A stretch of 64,000 nt of DNA from Vanessa cardui (GCF_905220365.1 NC_061135.1:12863501-12927500); one strand, 5' to 3'; shown: positions 34,389 to 46,184, numbered from the stretch's first letter. Notes: generated from the sequence alone by a model not told the origin. Translations and numbers: made by a program.

Positions 34389-34725
34389 CCCAGTGGTTAG
34401 ATCATTGTGCATCTTAACCGATGACTGCGGGTTCAAACCCAGGCAAGCACCACTGATTATTCATGTGCTTACTTTGTGTTTATATGTAATTCATCTCGTG
34501 CTCGACAATGAAGGAAAACATCGAGAGGAAATCTACATCTAATTTTACAGAAATTCTTCCACGTGTGTATTCCACCAATCCCTATAGGAACAGCGTGGTG
34601 GAATATGTTCCAAACCCTCTTCTTAATGAGTGAGGATAAGGATTTAAATGTGTCAATATCTAAGGGTGAAAAAACTGACAAATATCAGCTGATAGGCCAT
34701 TCCTAAAATTAACTTTAAAATCAAG
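34389..34725 (+). mobile_element. tRNA-derived SINE, alternative 3' tail (subfamily 2)
   Basis: Box B GGGTTCAAACCC with AGGCAAGCACC, body AATTCATCTCGTGCTCG and GGTGGAATATGTTCCAAACC as in the common SINE. After GAGGATAAGGATTTAAATGT it continues AATATCTAAGGGTGAAAAAA ... AATATCAGCTGATAGGCCAT ... TTTAAAATCAAG instead of the CAGCAGTGGG...(GTT)n ending. The same tail is found at 42.7 kb. The minus-strand 70-codon frame within it is spurious. Confidence 0.8.
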
Positions 34726-34802
34726 GAAAGATTCGTTTCATTTTTGTGTAATAAATACTCAAAATACCACACGGTATTAGTCTGTACGGCTGTTATTAAT
34801 AA

Positions 34803-35060
34803 AAAATGCGGTCAAGTGCTAGTCGCGCTCGTGTGAAGAGAGTTCCGTACATTTTTCAGAGTAGAAATATATTCATTGGGATAATGATTCACTTTTTCAA
34901 CAATGGTGGGTTGGTTTTGTCAGAGATATAGGAGATAAAATGCTCGATTTTTTTTTTATAGCGAGCTCTTTTGTTTTATACGTCTTATGATGCAATTTAA
35001 AAATATATGACAATATTTTAGAATATCTTCTAGATAGTGTTACCGAAATGAGTTTTTTAA
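34803..35060. repeat. Possible interspersed repeat (GAGAGTTCCGTAC block)
   Basis: GCGGTCAAGTGCTAGTCGCG followed by GAGAGTTCCGTACATTTTTC resembles a common insect repeat start. The remainder is AT-rich and unclassified. Confidence 0.35.
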
Positions 35061-35140
35061 CGATATTAATATAATAACGAAAGTAATATGTTTATTTACT
35101 ATATCGATTTATTTGTAATAAATATTTATAATAATTATTA

Positions 35141-36838
35141 TTTTCAACCGACTTCCAAAAGGAGGAGGTTATCAATTCGTCTGTATTTTTTTTTTTATGT
35201 TTGTTACCTCATAACTTTTGATTGGGTGGACCGATTTTGATATTTTTTTTTTGTTTGAAAGGTAGTGCTTCCCGTGGGGTCCCATTTTTTTTTTTCCGAT
35301 GATGGTATCCATATGAAAACGACATAAGTCTTAAATTTGCATTATGTATATGCGCGACAAATAGGTGAATAACTGAAAATTACGTTAACCAATTTTGATA
35401 ATTCTTTTTTTATTATAAAATATATACTTCAAGGGTAATTTGGTGAAAGTTTGGTAAGGTTCTGAGCACAGGATCCATAACAAAGTGACGGAACGGAAGG
35501 GAACGGAACAATTCTGAGGAGCACGTTAGCGATACTCGGTCGAATCTTTTATTTATAGGTTATTTGGATATTTGAGTCACCTTCCGTAATGTGGTTATGT
35601 TTATGTAATTATCATAGTCGAATATTATAATCAACTAGCTACCCACCCCGGCTTCGCACGGGTGCAATACTGATACTAAATATACTACAGAATTTGTTTA
35701 TTTACGACATCACATCGCAAACTTCTAAAATTATCAGCGTTTCTTTACTATATTGTTCATGTATTATATACACAAACCTTCCCCTTGAATCACACTATCT
35801 TTTTAAAAAAAAAACGCATCAAAATCCGTTACGTAGATTTAAAGATATAGGGACAGAGAAAGCGACTTTGTTTTATACTATGTAGTGATGGAACTCCTAT
35901 ACGGCTCGCAGTTAGGGTGTGATATGGGGCAAAATTTCTTACTATCTTTAATCAAATTTTGTGTATGTGATGTGATGTCATATGATGTACGAAATATAGT
36001 TGGTCTTTTTCAAAGATTTTTTGCTGAGTTCGATTACAGCTCATTCGAGGGATCCTTGTAGTTTACGCCGCGTGACGTATTAAATCCGCATTTTCGAAAG
36101 TCTATTTTTGCTTTATTCGCAAGTTTCCTTTGAAATTGTCCTCGAAGTAGTTTCTGACTCATATAAACGAAACGCTTAATCTATCCATATTAAAAAAAAA
36201 ATAGTTAGTCAACATCAGCTTCACTTAAAATCAAAAAATAAATAAAAATTTTAACAAAAAGAAAAACCGACTTCAAACAAAACACTTTTTTAAAACAAAT
36301 GAATATGCACGAAAAAGTAATAAAAATAATTGCGTATTCAACATATTTTTTAGAGTCTTCCTAAGTTAAATGAAATGAAAAATATTAGACTACTTAAAAG
36401 TCGATTAACGATTATATCATGTAGTTATAATTATTGTTATATTTGGAGTCGGTGTCAGCCAATAAAACCCTAGAGTATATCTATCAAAAAACAATACGAG
36501 AATACTTTAACAAATATGTTTTTTTACAAATTACCTTTTACACAATAATATAACTAGATCAATCAAGGGGCTCGTATCGCTTCTTTGTTTTGATTGTTGG
36601 GGCAAGGGCACCGTGGCTGACACCGGCTCCAAATATACCAATAGCTATAACTACATGATATAATCGTTAATCGACTTTTAAGTAGTCTAATATTTTTCAT
36701 TTCATTTAACTTAGGAAGACTCTATAAAATATGTTGAATACGCAATTATTTTTATTACTTTTTCGTGCATATTCATTTGTTTTAAAAAAGTGTTTTGTTT
36801 GAAGTCGGTTTTTCTTTTTGTTAAAATTTTTATTTATT
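35141..36838 (+). mobile_element. Composite element, copy D (full length)
   Basis: Same order as copy A from TTTTCAACCGACTTCCAAAA to GAAGTCGGTTTTTCTTTTTG, with the Helitron at 35635-35888 and a foldback near 36240-36838 around TCAATCAAGGGGCTCGTATC. Differences from A are mainly single bases and homopolymer lengths, so A and D are recent relatives. Confidence 0.85.
35635..35888 (-). mobile_element. Helitron (family H2) nested in composite copy D
   Basis: CTAGCTACCCACCCCGGCTT through CACACTATCTTTTT to TATGTAGTGA|T, at the same internal position as in A, B and C. Confidence 0.85.
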
Positions 36839-37189
36839 ACTGTCATCATCATTGTTAACGTTGGCTGACAATCAAAACAATGTAAATTATATGCCTACAG
36901 AAAATTTTGTGACTTCTAAGGAAACTTATAACTATTTTTTCTATGTCAGATAGATAACAAGTAACTGACTATTCTTTATAGCTATTTGTCGAATTAATTA
37001 TGATAATTTACTCAGATAGATATGTTTGTTACATTACAAATTAATATAGATTATAAATACCTTTTAGACTATATAATTAGAATGAATTCTAATGATATAG
37101 TAATGCTTGGTTTAGAAGATAATTACCACTTTACTTACCGATTCCAACTTATGTGCAATAAAATCTTCGGTGAAGCACGGTTGTTTATG
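36839..37189. other. AT-rich stretch, nothing recognised
   Basis: A 69-codon frame (37022-37231) overlaps the start of a LINE tail and has no motif. Confidence 0.4.
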
Positions 37190-37284
37190 TTTTTATACCA
37201 TCGGTGGCAAAGGAGCAGAATGCTCACCTGATGGAAATTGACTACCACAGCCTATGGACATCTGCAATACTGGAGGGTTGCAGG
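37190..37284 (-). mobile_element. LINE 3' tail, family G, short
   Basis: GGTGGCAAAGGAGCAGAATGC, TCACCTGATGGAAATTGACT and GGACATCTGCAATACTGGAGG. Truncated after GGGTTGCAGGT. Confidence 0.7.
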
Positions 37285-37499
37285 TACAATACAATACAAC
37301 ACAATCTTTTCTTCTTAGTTTATTAACTGTAACAATAAAATTATTTTATAAAAGGTAGAAGAATTACGACTCAAAACAATTCTTACACTTTTAATAACTG
37401 TTTATCTTTATGACATTCTGATTTAAAATGTGTATATAAATAAATCGTATAAAATTTTTATACGTATTTAATACTTCTCAAAGACGCTTTTATTAATAT

Positions 37500-37985
37500 A
37501 AAAAAATGAAAAAACTGCATCAGTGTGAAGCCGGCATGAGTCGATAGCTTTATATATTTTTAATAAAATAATATACGATAACTAAAATCAAATACATCGA
37601 TGAAACCCCCGCCACCGTTCTGTTTCTTCTTTATACTATTCGCACCAAAGATATAAAGCAGAGTATCGTATGCTTCCCAATCTTTATTCTAAGCTTTGAA
37701 ATGTAAAATAAAATATATTGCAACATAAAAATGAAAAGGAAAAAAGCTGCTAGTGAGTGAAGACCGCCCAGCCACAGATGATTGGCTTGAAGAGGGAGTG
37801 GTTATGACCCCATTGACCTCCCTCGTGGATAACCTTCTCGTATTTATTTGATACTACATTCAAAGCCATTTGCGAAGGGAATTACTAAACAATGTAATAA
37901 TTTAGCGTTGAAACTCATATGATGAAAATATAATCATTGCTAATAAAAAAAATCTTACACCATTTAAGACTACGTTTTTAAGCAT
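37500..37985. other. AT-rich stretch with Helitron-end scrap
   Basis: CATCAGTGTGAAGCCGGCAT then GAGTCGATAG at about 37516-37546 resembles a Helitron 3' end. Nothing else is assignable. Confidence 0.35.
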
Positions 37986-38240
37986 ATGAGAAGTGTGATG
38001 GCTTATTGTCGTGCGTCTTAATCCGATGATTGCGAGTTCAAACCCAGCCAAGCACTACTAAATTTTCATGTGCTTATTTATCTTTACGATTCGTGCTTGG
38101 CGGTGACAAAAGAAATCGTCAGGAAACCGCCATATGTCTAATTTCTACGAAATCCAAATACATATTGAGCATATTCCACAAACCCGCATTGGAGCAATGT
38201 GGTGGAATAAGCTCCAAACCTCCTCCTCAAAGGAATAGGA
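37986..38240 (+). mobile_element. tRNA-derived SINE, diverged
   Basis: TCTTAATCCGATGATTGCGA, B-box region GAGTTCAAACCCAGCCAAGC, GCGGTGACAAAAGAAATCGT and GGTGGAATAAGCTCCAAACC. The tail is missing. The 85-codon frame 38030-38287 is inside it and is not a gene. Confidence 0.75.
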
Positions 38241-39395
38241 AGCCTTATCTAAGTAGCCAGAAATTTATATTTACAGTGGATGACTAAATGAGCCACCTGG
38301 TAAGTGGTTACCATATCTGTTATCTCCTTATGAAAATTATTAAGTTGCGTAAAATGTATCTTCTCTATTTTAAAATGACAAATATTTATGCTTCAGACCT
38401 TCTTGAGTCCGATTTTATTATTTCATACGATGACGTCATTCAGAAAGTAACTGCTAAGAGATAGAGTCCTTTTAAATCTTGATATAAATCCTTAAAAAGG
38501 CAATAAGTAATAAAGCAATCAGCGTCAAGTCTTAACACATGGACAACTGTTGTTTGCTTTCACTTCTTAACTCTGCAAAACTTGCTTTCAACTTCGCCTT
38601 CGTCTTTTCTATGAACTTAATGGAGTATTGTAGCGAACTTTAGTATGCTCCTTAGAAGTAGTGACCACTTTAGATACATCTACGGATTCCTATTGCAATT
38701 TACTACGAATACCTATGATATTATATAATTCAAACACCCCGCATTGGAACAGCGTGATAGCGTCTTAAAAGAATCGCATATTAATAAGCTAACTATTTTT
38801 CCTGGGCAGGTAGAACAATTACTATAGGATTTTCTTAAAAAATATTTAATAAATCTTGTTTACATTTTGTCCCTACGATTTTATATCAGTATCCTGTTCG
38901 CTGTTGAATTAAGAAATATTTACTAGACTATTAAACTGTGCGTCTTTACCGTTCCGCTGGAGTGATAGTACCTATAAAAGAGACAAAAAATGCCATATAT
39001 CTATTCTCCCTTAACACATAGTTTAATAAGCAGTGCGTTCGGTGAGTGAAATGGTGTCGTAATCAGTGGAGGTAGGTGTCGTAATTAGTTAGTTTTACAG
39101 GATCCTGGTAAGATTTTTATTTACGTAATACATTGTTAAAATGTCAAATTTTAGCGTATTGAAATGCAGAGTACCAACGCATAACTAGGTCAGTTTAGAT
39201 GAATTGTTTCTTAAAGTTATAAATTCGTGTGTTTATTTTATTTTTAGACAGAAATTATCAGGAACCTGGCCTCAGGATCCTGTCAAATTAGTACCTATGC
39301 TACGGAGAACTATCCAGGATCCTGAGGATCCTACATAATATCCTACTAATGAGGATAATACAATATCGTTCTTGAAAATATAAAACCTTCTTTTA
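38241..39395. other. AT-rich stretch with possible promoter and exon-intron signals
   Basis: A TATAAAAG (38973-38980) precedes a GATCCTG|GTAAG donor-like site (39108) and a T-rich tract ending TTTTTAG (39247). Reading frames on either side are short, so any transcript would be non-coding. A SINE scrap occurs at 38738-38757 (CCCGCATTGGAACAGCGTGA). Confidence 0.3.
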
Positions 39396-39493
39396 CCTCC
39401 ACTGGTGACAGAGGGTTATTTTTTTGACCAGAGGATCGGAATTGCGGTTCAGCGAGGAAATGCTGCTGGCATTCTCGCTAACATTCCACGCGG
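39396..39493 (-). repeat. Repeat family X (inverse copy at 57.6 kb)
   Basis: CCTCCACTGGTGACAGAGGG ... GGAATTGCGGTTCAGCGAGG ... GCTGCTGGCATTCTCGCTAA ... ATTCCACGCGGTC is the reverse complement, with substitutions, of 57629-57721. Possibly a LINE fragment. Confidence 0.6.
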
Positions 39494-40041
39494 TCACGAT
39501 TTGTACAGTAACTTTTTTTTAAAGTACTATCCATACATTATTGAGGCTTCAATTTAAAAAAAAAACGTTATATTTAATGTAATTTATTAATAATAATTAT
39601 TTAATATAATTATATTATTAATAACAATTTTACTACAATAGACGTGGATAACAATTAATTTATTTATCATCAACATTAATTTTGCTTCTTATGATTAATA
39701 AGAATTAATTGTGCTTCTTATTTATAAGAATATGATAATACCTTCGTTCCGATAAATTAATGTACCTGTGATTTAAATAATTGAATTTTTATTTTCAATG
39801 GATTTACAATCATCAGTCTTTTGAAGAAAACCAATCCATTAATACGTCCAAAACAGACGCGATAAGAATTATAACTGGCCCAAGTGCGTTTAACAGGTCC
39901 TAAATTTGACTATCTATTCACAAATCGTTTGATCTATATTTTCATGATTTTATTTTGGAATCATTCTTTACAGACTCAAATAATATCCACCCAAATACCC
40001 AAAGCAAAATACAAATTTTGTAATTTTAACGATCACCCTGA
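39494..40041. other. AT-rich stretch, nothing recognised
   Basis: Very AT-rich; no supported gene or repeat. Confidence 0.45.
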
Positions 40042-40313
40042 ACTGAGCCGATATAGTACAGTGGTTAGAACGCATGTATCTTAACTGATACTTGCGAGTT
40101 CAAACCCAGGCAAGCATCTCGTGCTCGGCGGTGAAGGAAAACATCGTAAGGAAACCTGCATGTGCCTAATTTCATAGAAATTCTGTCACATAATATTCCA
40201 CCAACCAACCCGCATTAGAACAGCGGGCTGGAATATGTTTCAAGCCTTCTACGCAAAAGGGAGAAGAGGCTTTAGCCCAGCGGTGGGAAACTTACAGGCT
40301 GTTGTTGTTGTTC
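40042..40313 (+). mobile_element. tRNA-derived SINE (subfamily 1, GTT tail)
   Basis: TGAGCCGATATAGTACAGTGG start, GAGTTCAAACCCAGGCAAGC, CTCGTGCTCGGCGGTGAAGG, TTAGCCCAGCGGTGGGAAAC, ending (GTT)4. About 25 bases between the head and the body are deleted. Confidence 0.85.
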
Positions 40314-40484
40314 GATCTGGATTATAATCTGTGCCATTTGGTAGCAAAACTCGTGTGTTCTGTCCACTGGGCTATCATAGAATCCTCTATAACCATGAAA
40401 TATATTTATTCTATAAAACCTTTTGTTACACTGATCGGATTTTATTTTCGAGAAGAGTATTTGCTTTCAAAGGCTTTGTGAAAA

Positions 40485-40712
40485 ATGTATGAGCAATGTT
40501 TACAGAGTTACGTTGATATTTCTATTACGCGTATAAAACAAACCACAATGCTGGTCGGTGTCGAACACAGCGGTTGTACACAATCGCACCTTCCATATCG
40601 ACGCAGCGCTGGGTCATGGCAACGTATACGAGCTCACCGGCCAATCACACGTCGAGATTTTTCCGTACACACGTTAGGTAAAAAACATATGTTGGATAAG
40701 CCGAACGTATAG
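40485..40712 (+). CDS. Hypothetical 75-aa ORF in a CpG-richer block
   Basis: ATG with an A-rich upstream context; the product is basic with arginine-rich stretches (RRSAGSWQRIRAHRP). The surrounding 40540-40690 is clearly more CpG-rich than its flanks, and an AATAAA lies at 40773, about 60 bases after the stop. No domain is recognised. It could equally be a decayed element or promoter-like DNA. Confidence 0.2.
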   Translation: MYEQCLQSYVDISITRIKQTTMLVGVEHSGCTQSHLPYRRSAGSWQRIRAHRPITRRDFSVHTLGKKHMLDKPNV

Positions 40713-41002
40713 CTACTAAGTATATTTATAGTCGTAATCTTATCCATCTATTGATAACGGTTCTGTTTTCGAAATAAAGTGTTCCATTTACAATATCAGG
40801 TTTTATTTTATCGCTATGAATGTTAAAGCAACAAAGACATAACAATAACTATTGGGGATCATAAATCCATCATAATATGAATGTGGCATATCACGTCCGC
40901 GTTGACGCGAGTTGTGAACGCCACTACCAGCTTTACGACGTACCTTGCTTCGTAAAAGTTCATGAGTGGTACAAAATGTATGTGAAAAGCGTTCTTACTG
41001 TA

Positions 41003-41188
41003 TCATATATATTAACATTGTAAATGTCATAGTAATTCTGTCTCTTTGTCGCTCAGGACCAAACCGCTGAACCGAATTTGATGAAATTTGGTATTAAACA
41101 AACTTAAACTCTAAGAAAGGATATAGGCTACTTTATTTGTCTGACAGGTGTCAACCAATACCCAAGCGAAGCCGCGGGCGAATACTAG
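41003..41188 (+). mobile_element. Helitron (family H1), complete ends
   Basis: A|TCATATATATTAACATTG, GTAATTCTGTCTCTTTGTCG, CAAACCGCTGAACCGAATTT, GATATAGGCTACTTTATTTG, GCGAAGCCGCGGGCGAATA, CTAG|T. Confidence 0.85.
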
Positions 41189-42471
41189 TATTAGAATAAA
41201 AGAAATGGACTTTTACTTGCTTCAAGTCACCTCACTTCGATTATGGGGTTTAAATTCGCAAAATCTTCTAGCCGTAGGAAAATGAGGCATTCAAGTATCT
41301 TAAACTATATATAAATATTATATAGTAACTTTACTTTTAATGAGATATCCTGTGATTAGTTATCAACGATTTTTTTGTTGAAAGCCGGTGGTCTGTTCCT
41401 TGGACCGGCTACTTAATGCCCTCAACGAGGCGTATCGAGGGACCTTATGCCAGCTCACGTCTAACGTATGTTTGTATGACTCTCGAAATATCTTAGTTAC
41501 GACCAGCTATTCAGCCATTGTGGGGGTTGAATATGACAGCAAGGGTTGGACATTTTTTTCTCATGTATATCGTCTAGTTCTGGGAAATACAAGATTGTAT
41601 GGAGATCTAGGACGGTTGCCAAGATTAGTTTGTAAGACTCAAGTCACATGATATATTGACAATTGCAGTATAGATGGAAGTCTGCCATGAAAGTTGATGG
41701 AAATTTACGTTTCGAAACGCCTTTTATTTATTTTTTGGTTGAGTAGCTTAGGTCGCAGACTCTGTATACTGGGTTTAGACGATGGAATAAAAAGTAATGG
41801 GTTTTTCTGAAGAGAAGAGAAATGTTCAGAAAAGGTCCGAAGCCTGGGAGTCAGCAAAAGGTATACCTTTAAAGTTTGGTCTTGCGCCTAAACTTTTGGG
41901 TCCTGTTTTAAAGAAAAAATATCTTGACCCTAATTGATAATCACCATTATTTTATATTAAAAAAAGCTATATAATAATACCTCCAACGGAACCGTAAACA
42001 ATGCTTTGTTTAACGTAAGCTTCGAATTATAAAAATCAACATCGGTAAAAAAAAATCTATACGAATTCTGGGAATTCAGCTAGCTCTATTGTTAACCAAC
42101 AATAATACGATTCTCAATTTGAAACGTAAAAATAACAAATATATATATATTTTATCTGGTCAACATCAAAACTGTTATTCAATTCTATACCAATGTTCCG
42201 TATAAAAATACAAAAATATTAAATAAACCGTATTATAGTAGATATAAGAGCTTATCGCTCACTTATAAATATATAATCATGTGTGTATTTTTCTTTTTAT
42301 ATATGAGATACAAAGACGATAAGGTTATTGTTAAACGCTCCTGAAAATATTTTGGTTTCAGATGGTGAACTAAAAATACACTTTATTCTAGTAGGCTTAC
42401 AACGTCGATGATCTTTTAATTGTCATATTTCAACGTTTATTTAAATATTCATACTATATTCAAAGTAAGTA
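41189..42471. other. AT-rich stretch with one uncertain reading frame
   Basis: An 87-codon frame at 41388-41651 starts with GTG, not ATG, after a T-rich tract and AAAG, so it could only be an internal exon. It lacks recognisable motifs. Nothing else is supported. Confidence 0.3.
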
Positions 42472-42797
42472 GAGCCGAGATGGCCCAGCGCCTAGATTGC
42501 GGGTTCAAACCCAGGCAAACACCACTGAAAATTCATGTGCTTAATTTGTGTTTATAAGTCATCTCGTGCTCAGCGGTAAAGAAAAACATGATGAGGAAAC
42601 CTGCATGTGTCTAATTTCTTAGAAATTCTGTCACATGTGCATTCCACCAACTCACATTGGAACAGCCCGGTGGAATATATTCCAAACCCTCTCCTTATTA
42701 GGAGAAGATAAGGATTTAAATGTGGCAATATCTAAGAGTTAAAGAACTCACTAATATCAGCTGACAGACCATTGCTTAAATTACCTTTAAAATCAAG
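42472..42797 (+). mobile_element. tRNA-derived SINE, alternative 3' tail (subfamily 2)
   Basis: GAGCCGAGATGGCCCAGCGC start, GCGGGTTCAAACCCAGGC, GTGCTCAGCGGTAAAGAAAA, GGTGGAATATATTCCAAACC, then GATTTAAATGTGGCAATATC, AATATCAGCTGACAGACC and TTTAAAATCAAG. Shares its tail with the copy at 34.4 kb. Confidence 0.85.
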
Positions 42798-43391
42798 TTT
42801 ACTTTTTTTTACTTTGTATATTACAAAATAAAGTTACCATTGATTTAGGCTGTTGATTCGACCGAAAAAACTAAGAATACGAATGTGCGAAGAGAAAGGA
42901 CTGTTTTCATGATAAGCACATACTTAACACTTTTACGCTTCAACAAACTTTACGATAGTGGAACAGCAAAAGCATTCCCAATAATACCCTAAGCAAATAT
43001 TATAAGGTCAAGTGATGATGATTTAGTTAAAAACAAATTGCAAATTATTTTCAAGAGATATTTATCCAGTAGTATGAGGCGAGATACAGAAATAGTAATT
43101 TGTAAATAGCGTAGGTAGAACACCTCACTTATGAAACTCCAAACTAAATTATAGACGAAATGAACTTAGTATATCAGTAAACAAATGTTAGTAGTATTGA
43201 CGATAAAGGATTTTTTTAGTACTTCTTTAAAAATTCTAATATAAATGGGCTGTGGTGGCTATTTACATTCAAGTAGCTGATCTGATCGCCTTACTTAAAT
43301 ATAAAATAGACCTATGGGCCTATATGCAAGACATAACACTAGCTGTTATTAACTTTGAGGAATTGATTGGGATAATCATAATCATTATTTT
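42798..43391. other. AT-rich stretch, nothing recognised
   Basis: The 90-codon frame 43252-43524 runs into a Helitron and is not supported as a gene. Confidence 0.4.
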
Positions 43392-43660
43392 ATTACATAG
43401 TAAAAAACAAAGACGCTTAACGCTGTATGTCCCTATGTACTTAGATCTTCAAAATTACACAACAGATTATGATGCAGTTTCTTTAATAGATAGAGTGATT
43501 CGAGAGGAAAGTTTTTGTATATAATACTTGGACAATACAGTAAAGTAACACTGATAATTTTAGAATTTTCTAATGTGATGTCGTAAATAGACAAATTCTG
43601 TAGTTATGTTCAAATCACTTAGTATCAGCATTGCATCCGTGTGAAGGGGCGGGTCGCTAG
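43392..43660 (+). mobile_element. Helitron (family H2), standalone, diverged
   Basis: ATTACATAGTAAAAAACAAAG, TAATAGATAGAGTGATTCGA, AATGTGATGTCGTAAATAG, GTGTGAAGGGGCGGGTCG, CTAG|T. An insertion occurs before AGTATCAGCATTGC. Confidence 0.75.
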
Positions 43661-44167
43661 TTCGCTATATGCAAACAATCAAACAGTACATTTTGATGTG
43701 ATATATCTATTATTAAGATTTGGAGACTCGTATACCGTGACGAAAAGCGGCATGGCGGTCGCTTATGACGTCACTTCCGTTCCGCTGCCGTTCCCTGAGA
43801 ACGTCCTGATGCGTGCGTGGTGCATGTTTACTTCCTTGTTACGTCATAAGATATTATTATTACAAGAAAAAATTTTTTTTTTTATGTATACGAAACCTTT
43901 CATTTGTATTTATTTAATTCCACGTTTATTTTATTTGTTTTGTTTAATTAGAAATTTAATAAATATCCATTTCAATTTACGGCCATTTTTTTCGTAATTA
44001 CTTATGACTTTCCTGTTGTTTTAGTTTTTAGTTTAGATTTATGCGGAATATTTAGGTATATAATTTATTAAAGTTTTTGACTAAATTTATTGGATTAGAA
44101 TGACAAATAAACATGTCGAAAAAGCCACAAAAATATATAGATAAAATATATGAGAAAAAAAATGAAG
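43661..44167. other. Stretch with short CpG-rich island
   Basis: 43735-43855 is CpG-rich and contains a full CRE palindrome TGACGTCA (43767-43774). The 118-codon frame across it (43641-43997) begins inside the adjacent Helitron, ends in low-complexity AT-rich codons, and is not accepted as a gene. Confidence 0.35.
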
Positions 44168-44200
44168 TCCACCCGTGCGAAGCCGGCACGGGCCGATAGT
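44168..44200 (+). repeat. Helitron 3'-end scrap
   Basis: CCACCCGTGCGAAGCCGGCA followed by CGGGCCGATAG; the CTAG end is mutated. Confidence 0.5.
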
Positions 44201-44685
44201 TTTGTCAATTGATAAATTAATTTCACCAATCATTATTACTGAAACAATATACAATTTAATTTTACGAATTCCATCCTTAAGTCTTAGTTTATATCAATTC
44301 CATTTGACACAAATTCCATCTTCAAATCTAATACGGACAAAAACTTTCAAGTGTCTCGATCGTCGTTTATAAAACCTTGGATAAGAATGTATTCCAAGAA
44401 TCCGTTCTCAGAGCTGTCAGCGTAAAGAATGCCCTTACTTTAATTTCGAGACTGAGATCCAGGTGTGTCGACAGTTACTTACATTATGAAAATTTCTGTA
44501 TTTTAACTCTTGGATTTCTAAGATTATTATCTTGAGATCTTTTTCAATGATAACGATTTGTTTGACGTGTAAGAATAGATAATCTAAACGGAAAATCTTT
44601 AATCGAAATGCTTGCTTGAGTTTGATACATTACTTAACATTTAGGAATCGGTTTTGGAAATTATCATGGTGACCTAACCTAACCT

Positions 44686-44822
44686 AGCTGGTGCTCTCGA
44701 GAATAGGTCATCTGATGGTGGTCATCACTACTCGTACTCATTAGAACTGTTATTACATTTCTGATATCTCTACTAACCGTGGGAACTAATATATTATGTT
44801 CCTTGTATTTGTATTTACTTTG
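44686..44822 (-). mobile_element. Family R retroelement, strongly diverged
   Basis: AGGTCATCTGATGGTGGTCA, TAACCGTGGGAACTAATATA and TTATGTTCCTTGTATTTGTA align in order with the inverse of family R. Confidence 0.5.
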
Positions 44823-45635
44823 CTGTTTTTATTATAGAACATGTATATACTATTTTAAAAATTAAAAAAAAAATGTCAGTGGGACACGTCTCCCAAGAAG
44901 ACGAATGAAATCGAAGATCGGCTGATGTTTGTATAAAATATAAAACGCCAAATTTTTTAAAATAGAATGTAAATTAAGGCATGGGCATCTGCGAGCCTGT
45001 GGATGTTGTAAAATAAATAATTTAAAAAAAATTACTTTACTGTTTTGCCGTCGATTTTCAATGCTCGTACACAAAGATGAACTAGACTTAAGAAAGTCTC
45101 TTTACCAAGTAACAATGTTCTGTGACCTGCATATTATCAAAAACAGATCTTAAAATGTTAGTCATTGCGTTCAGATTTTGAAATTAATTTGAAAATTGTT
45201 ATGTATCGAAGTTTTAAATAAATGTTATAATGATTTTATTTTATCAAACGGGTACTGATACGTTTTAAATAATGAAGGTAATTATTAAAATTGCTTTGTG
45301 CGTTATTTTGATCTAGCCACACTAATAATTTCCCAATTTATATGTATCATGAGCTTATTATTATCAATTTAATTTTTATTTAGTAATAGAAAAATGATAC
45401 TAACTTCCCTTAAATTTTAATGGAGTTAGGGTCTTAGAGGAACCGAACTAAAAAGAATAATAATAAAAGAGAAATTCCAATGCATACCAGATACCCTTTG
45501 TTGAAATAACATCAGACATAAATATCGTGTCAAATGATATTGTAAAATGTACATACTTCGAACAAATAACATTGGCCAACATATTAAAAGGCAATGTTTT
45601 TTTGTAAGTCATAAAAATATTTTAATTTATTTTAA
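44823..45635. other. AT-rich stretch, nothing recognised
   Basis: A 70-codon minus-strand frame (44862-45074) has no recognisable motif. Confidence 0.4.
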
Positions 45636-45871
45636 CTAGCGACTCGCCCGAAAATATAATATAAACTTTATTTATTTACGACATCACATTACAAACTTCT
45701 AATTTTCTTCATTTCTTCTTCTAAATGTAATATACAAAAACCATCATTCCAAATCACTCTATCTATTTAAAAAAAAAACGCATGAAAATCCATTGCGTAG
45801 TTTTAAAGATTTAAGCATACACAGGGATATAGGAATAGATAAAGCGACTTTGTATTTTAACTATGTAGTGA
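45636..45871 (-). mobile_element. Helitron (family H2), standalone
   Basis: CTAGCGACTCGCCCG, TATTTACGACATCACATTAC, AAATCCATTGCGTAGTTTTA, AAGCGACTTTGTATTTTAAC, TATGTAGTGA|T. Confidence 0.75.
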
Positions 45872-46073
45872 TAACTACTTACCTATTGTTTATAGAATAT
45901 GTTGTTAAATGACTCTTAATCCCAAGTCGACATGATTTTTTCGGCATTTTCAATCATCATCTTCGTGATACAAACACCAATTAACACAAAACTTTAATGA
46001 ATCAAACACCTGTATACCAAAACTATCTTAAATTTGTTTTTTAATAATGAGACAAAAAAAGTAAAAGTAAAGT

Positions 46074-46184
46074 AACAGCCTGTACATTTCCCACTGCTGA
46101 GATAAGGCCTCCTCTTCCATTAAGGTGAGGGTTTGGAACATATTCCACCACGCTGTTCCAATGCGGGTTGGTGGAATGCACATT
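46074..46184 (-). mobile_element. SINE, 5'-truncated (body and tail only)
   Basis: ACAGCCTGTACATTTCCCAC, CTCTTCCATTAAGGTGAGGG and CCACCACGCTGTTCCAATGC match the SINE 3' half. The tRNA-like head is absent, as expected for incomplete reverse transcription. Confidence 0.75.

Noticed and set aside
41388..41651. 87-codon frame as an independent gene
   Set aside because: Begins with GTG rather than ATG, with no conserved motif; kept only as a weak exon possibility.
43641..43997. 118-codon frame with a CpG-rich middle
   Set aside because: Starts inside a Helitron and ends in low-complexity AT-rich codons; the middle may be regulatory but not a supported gene.
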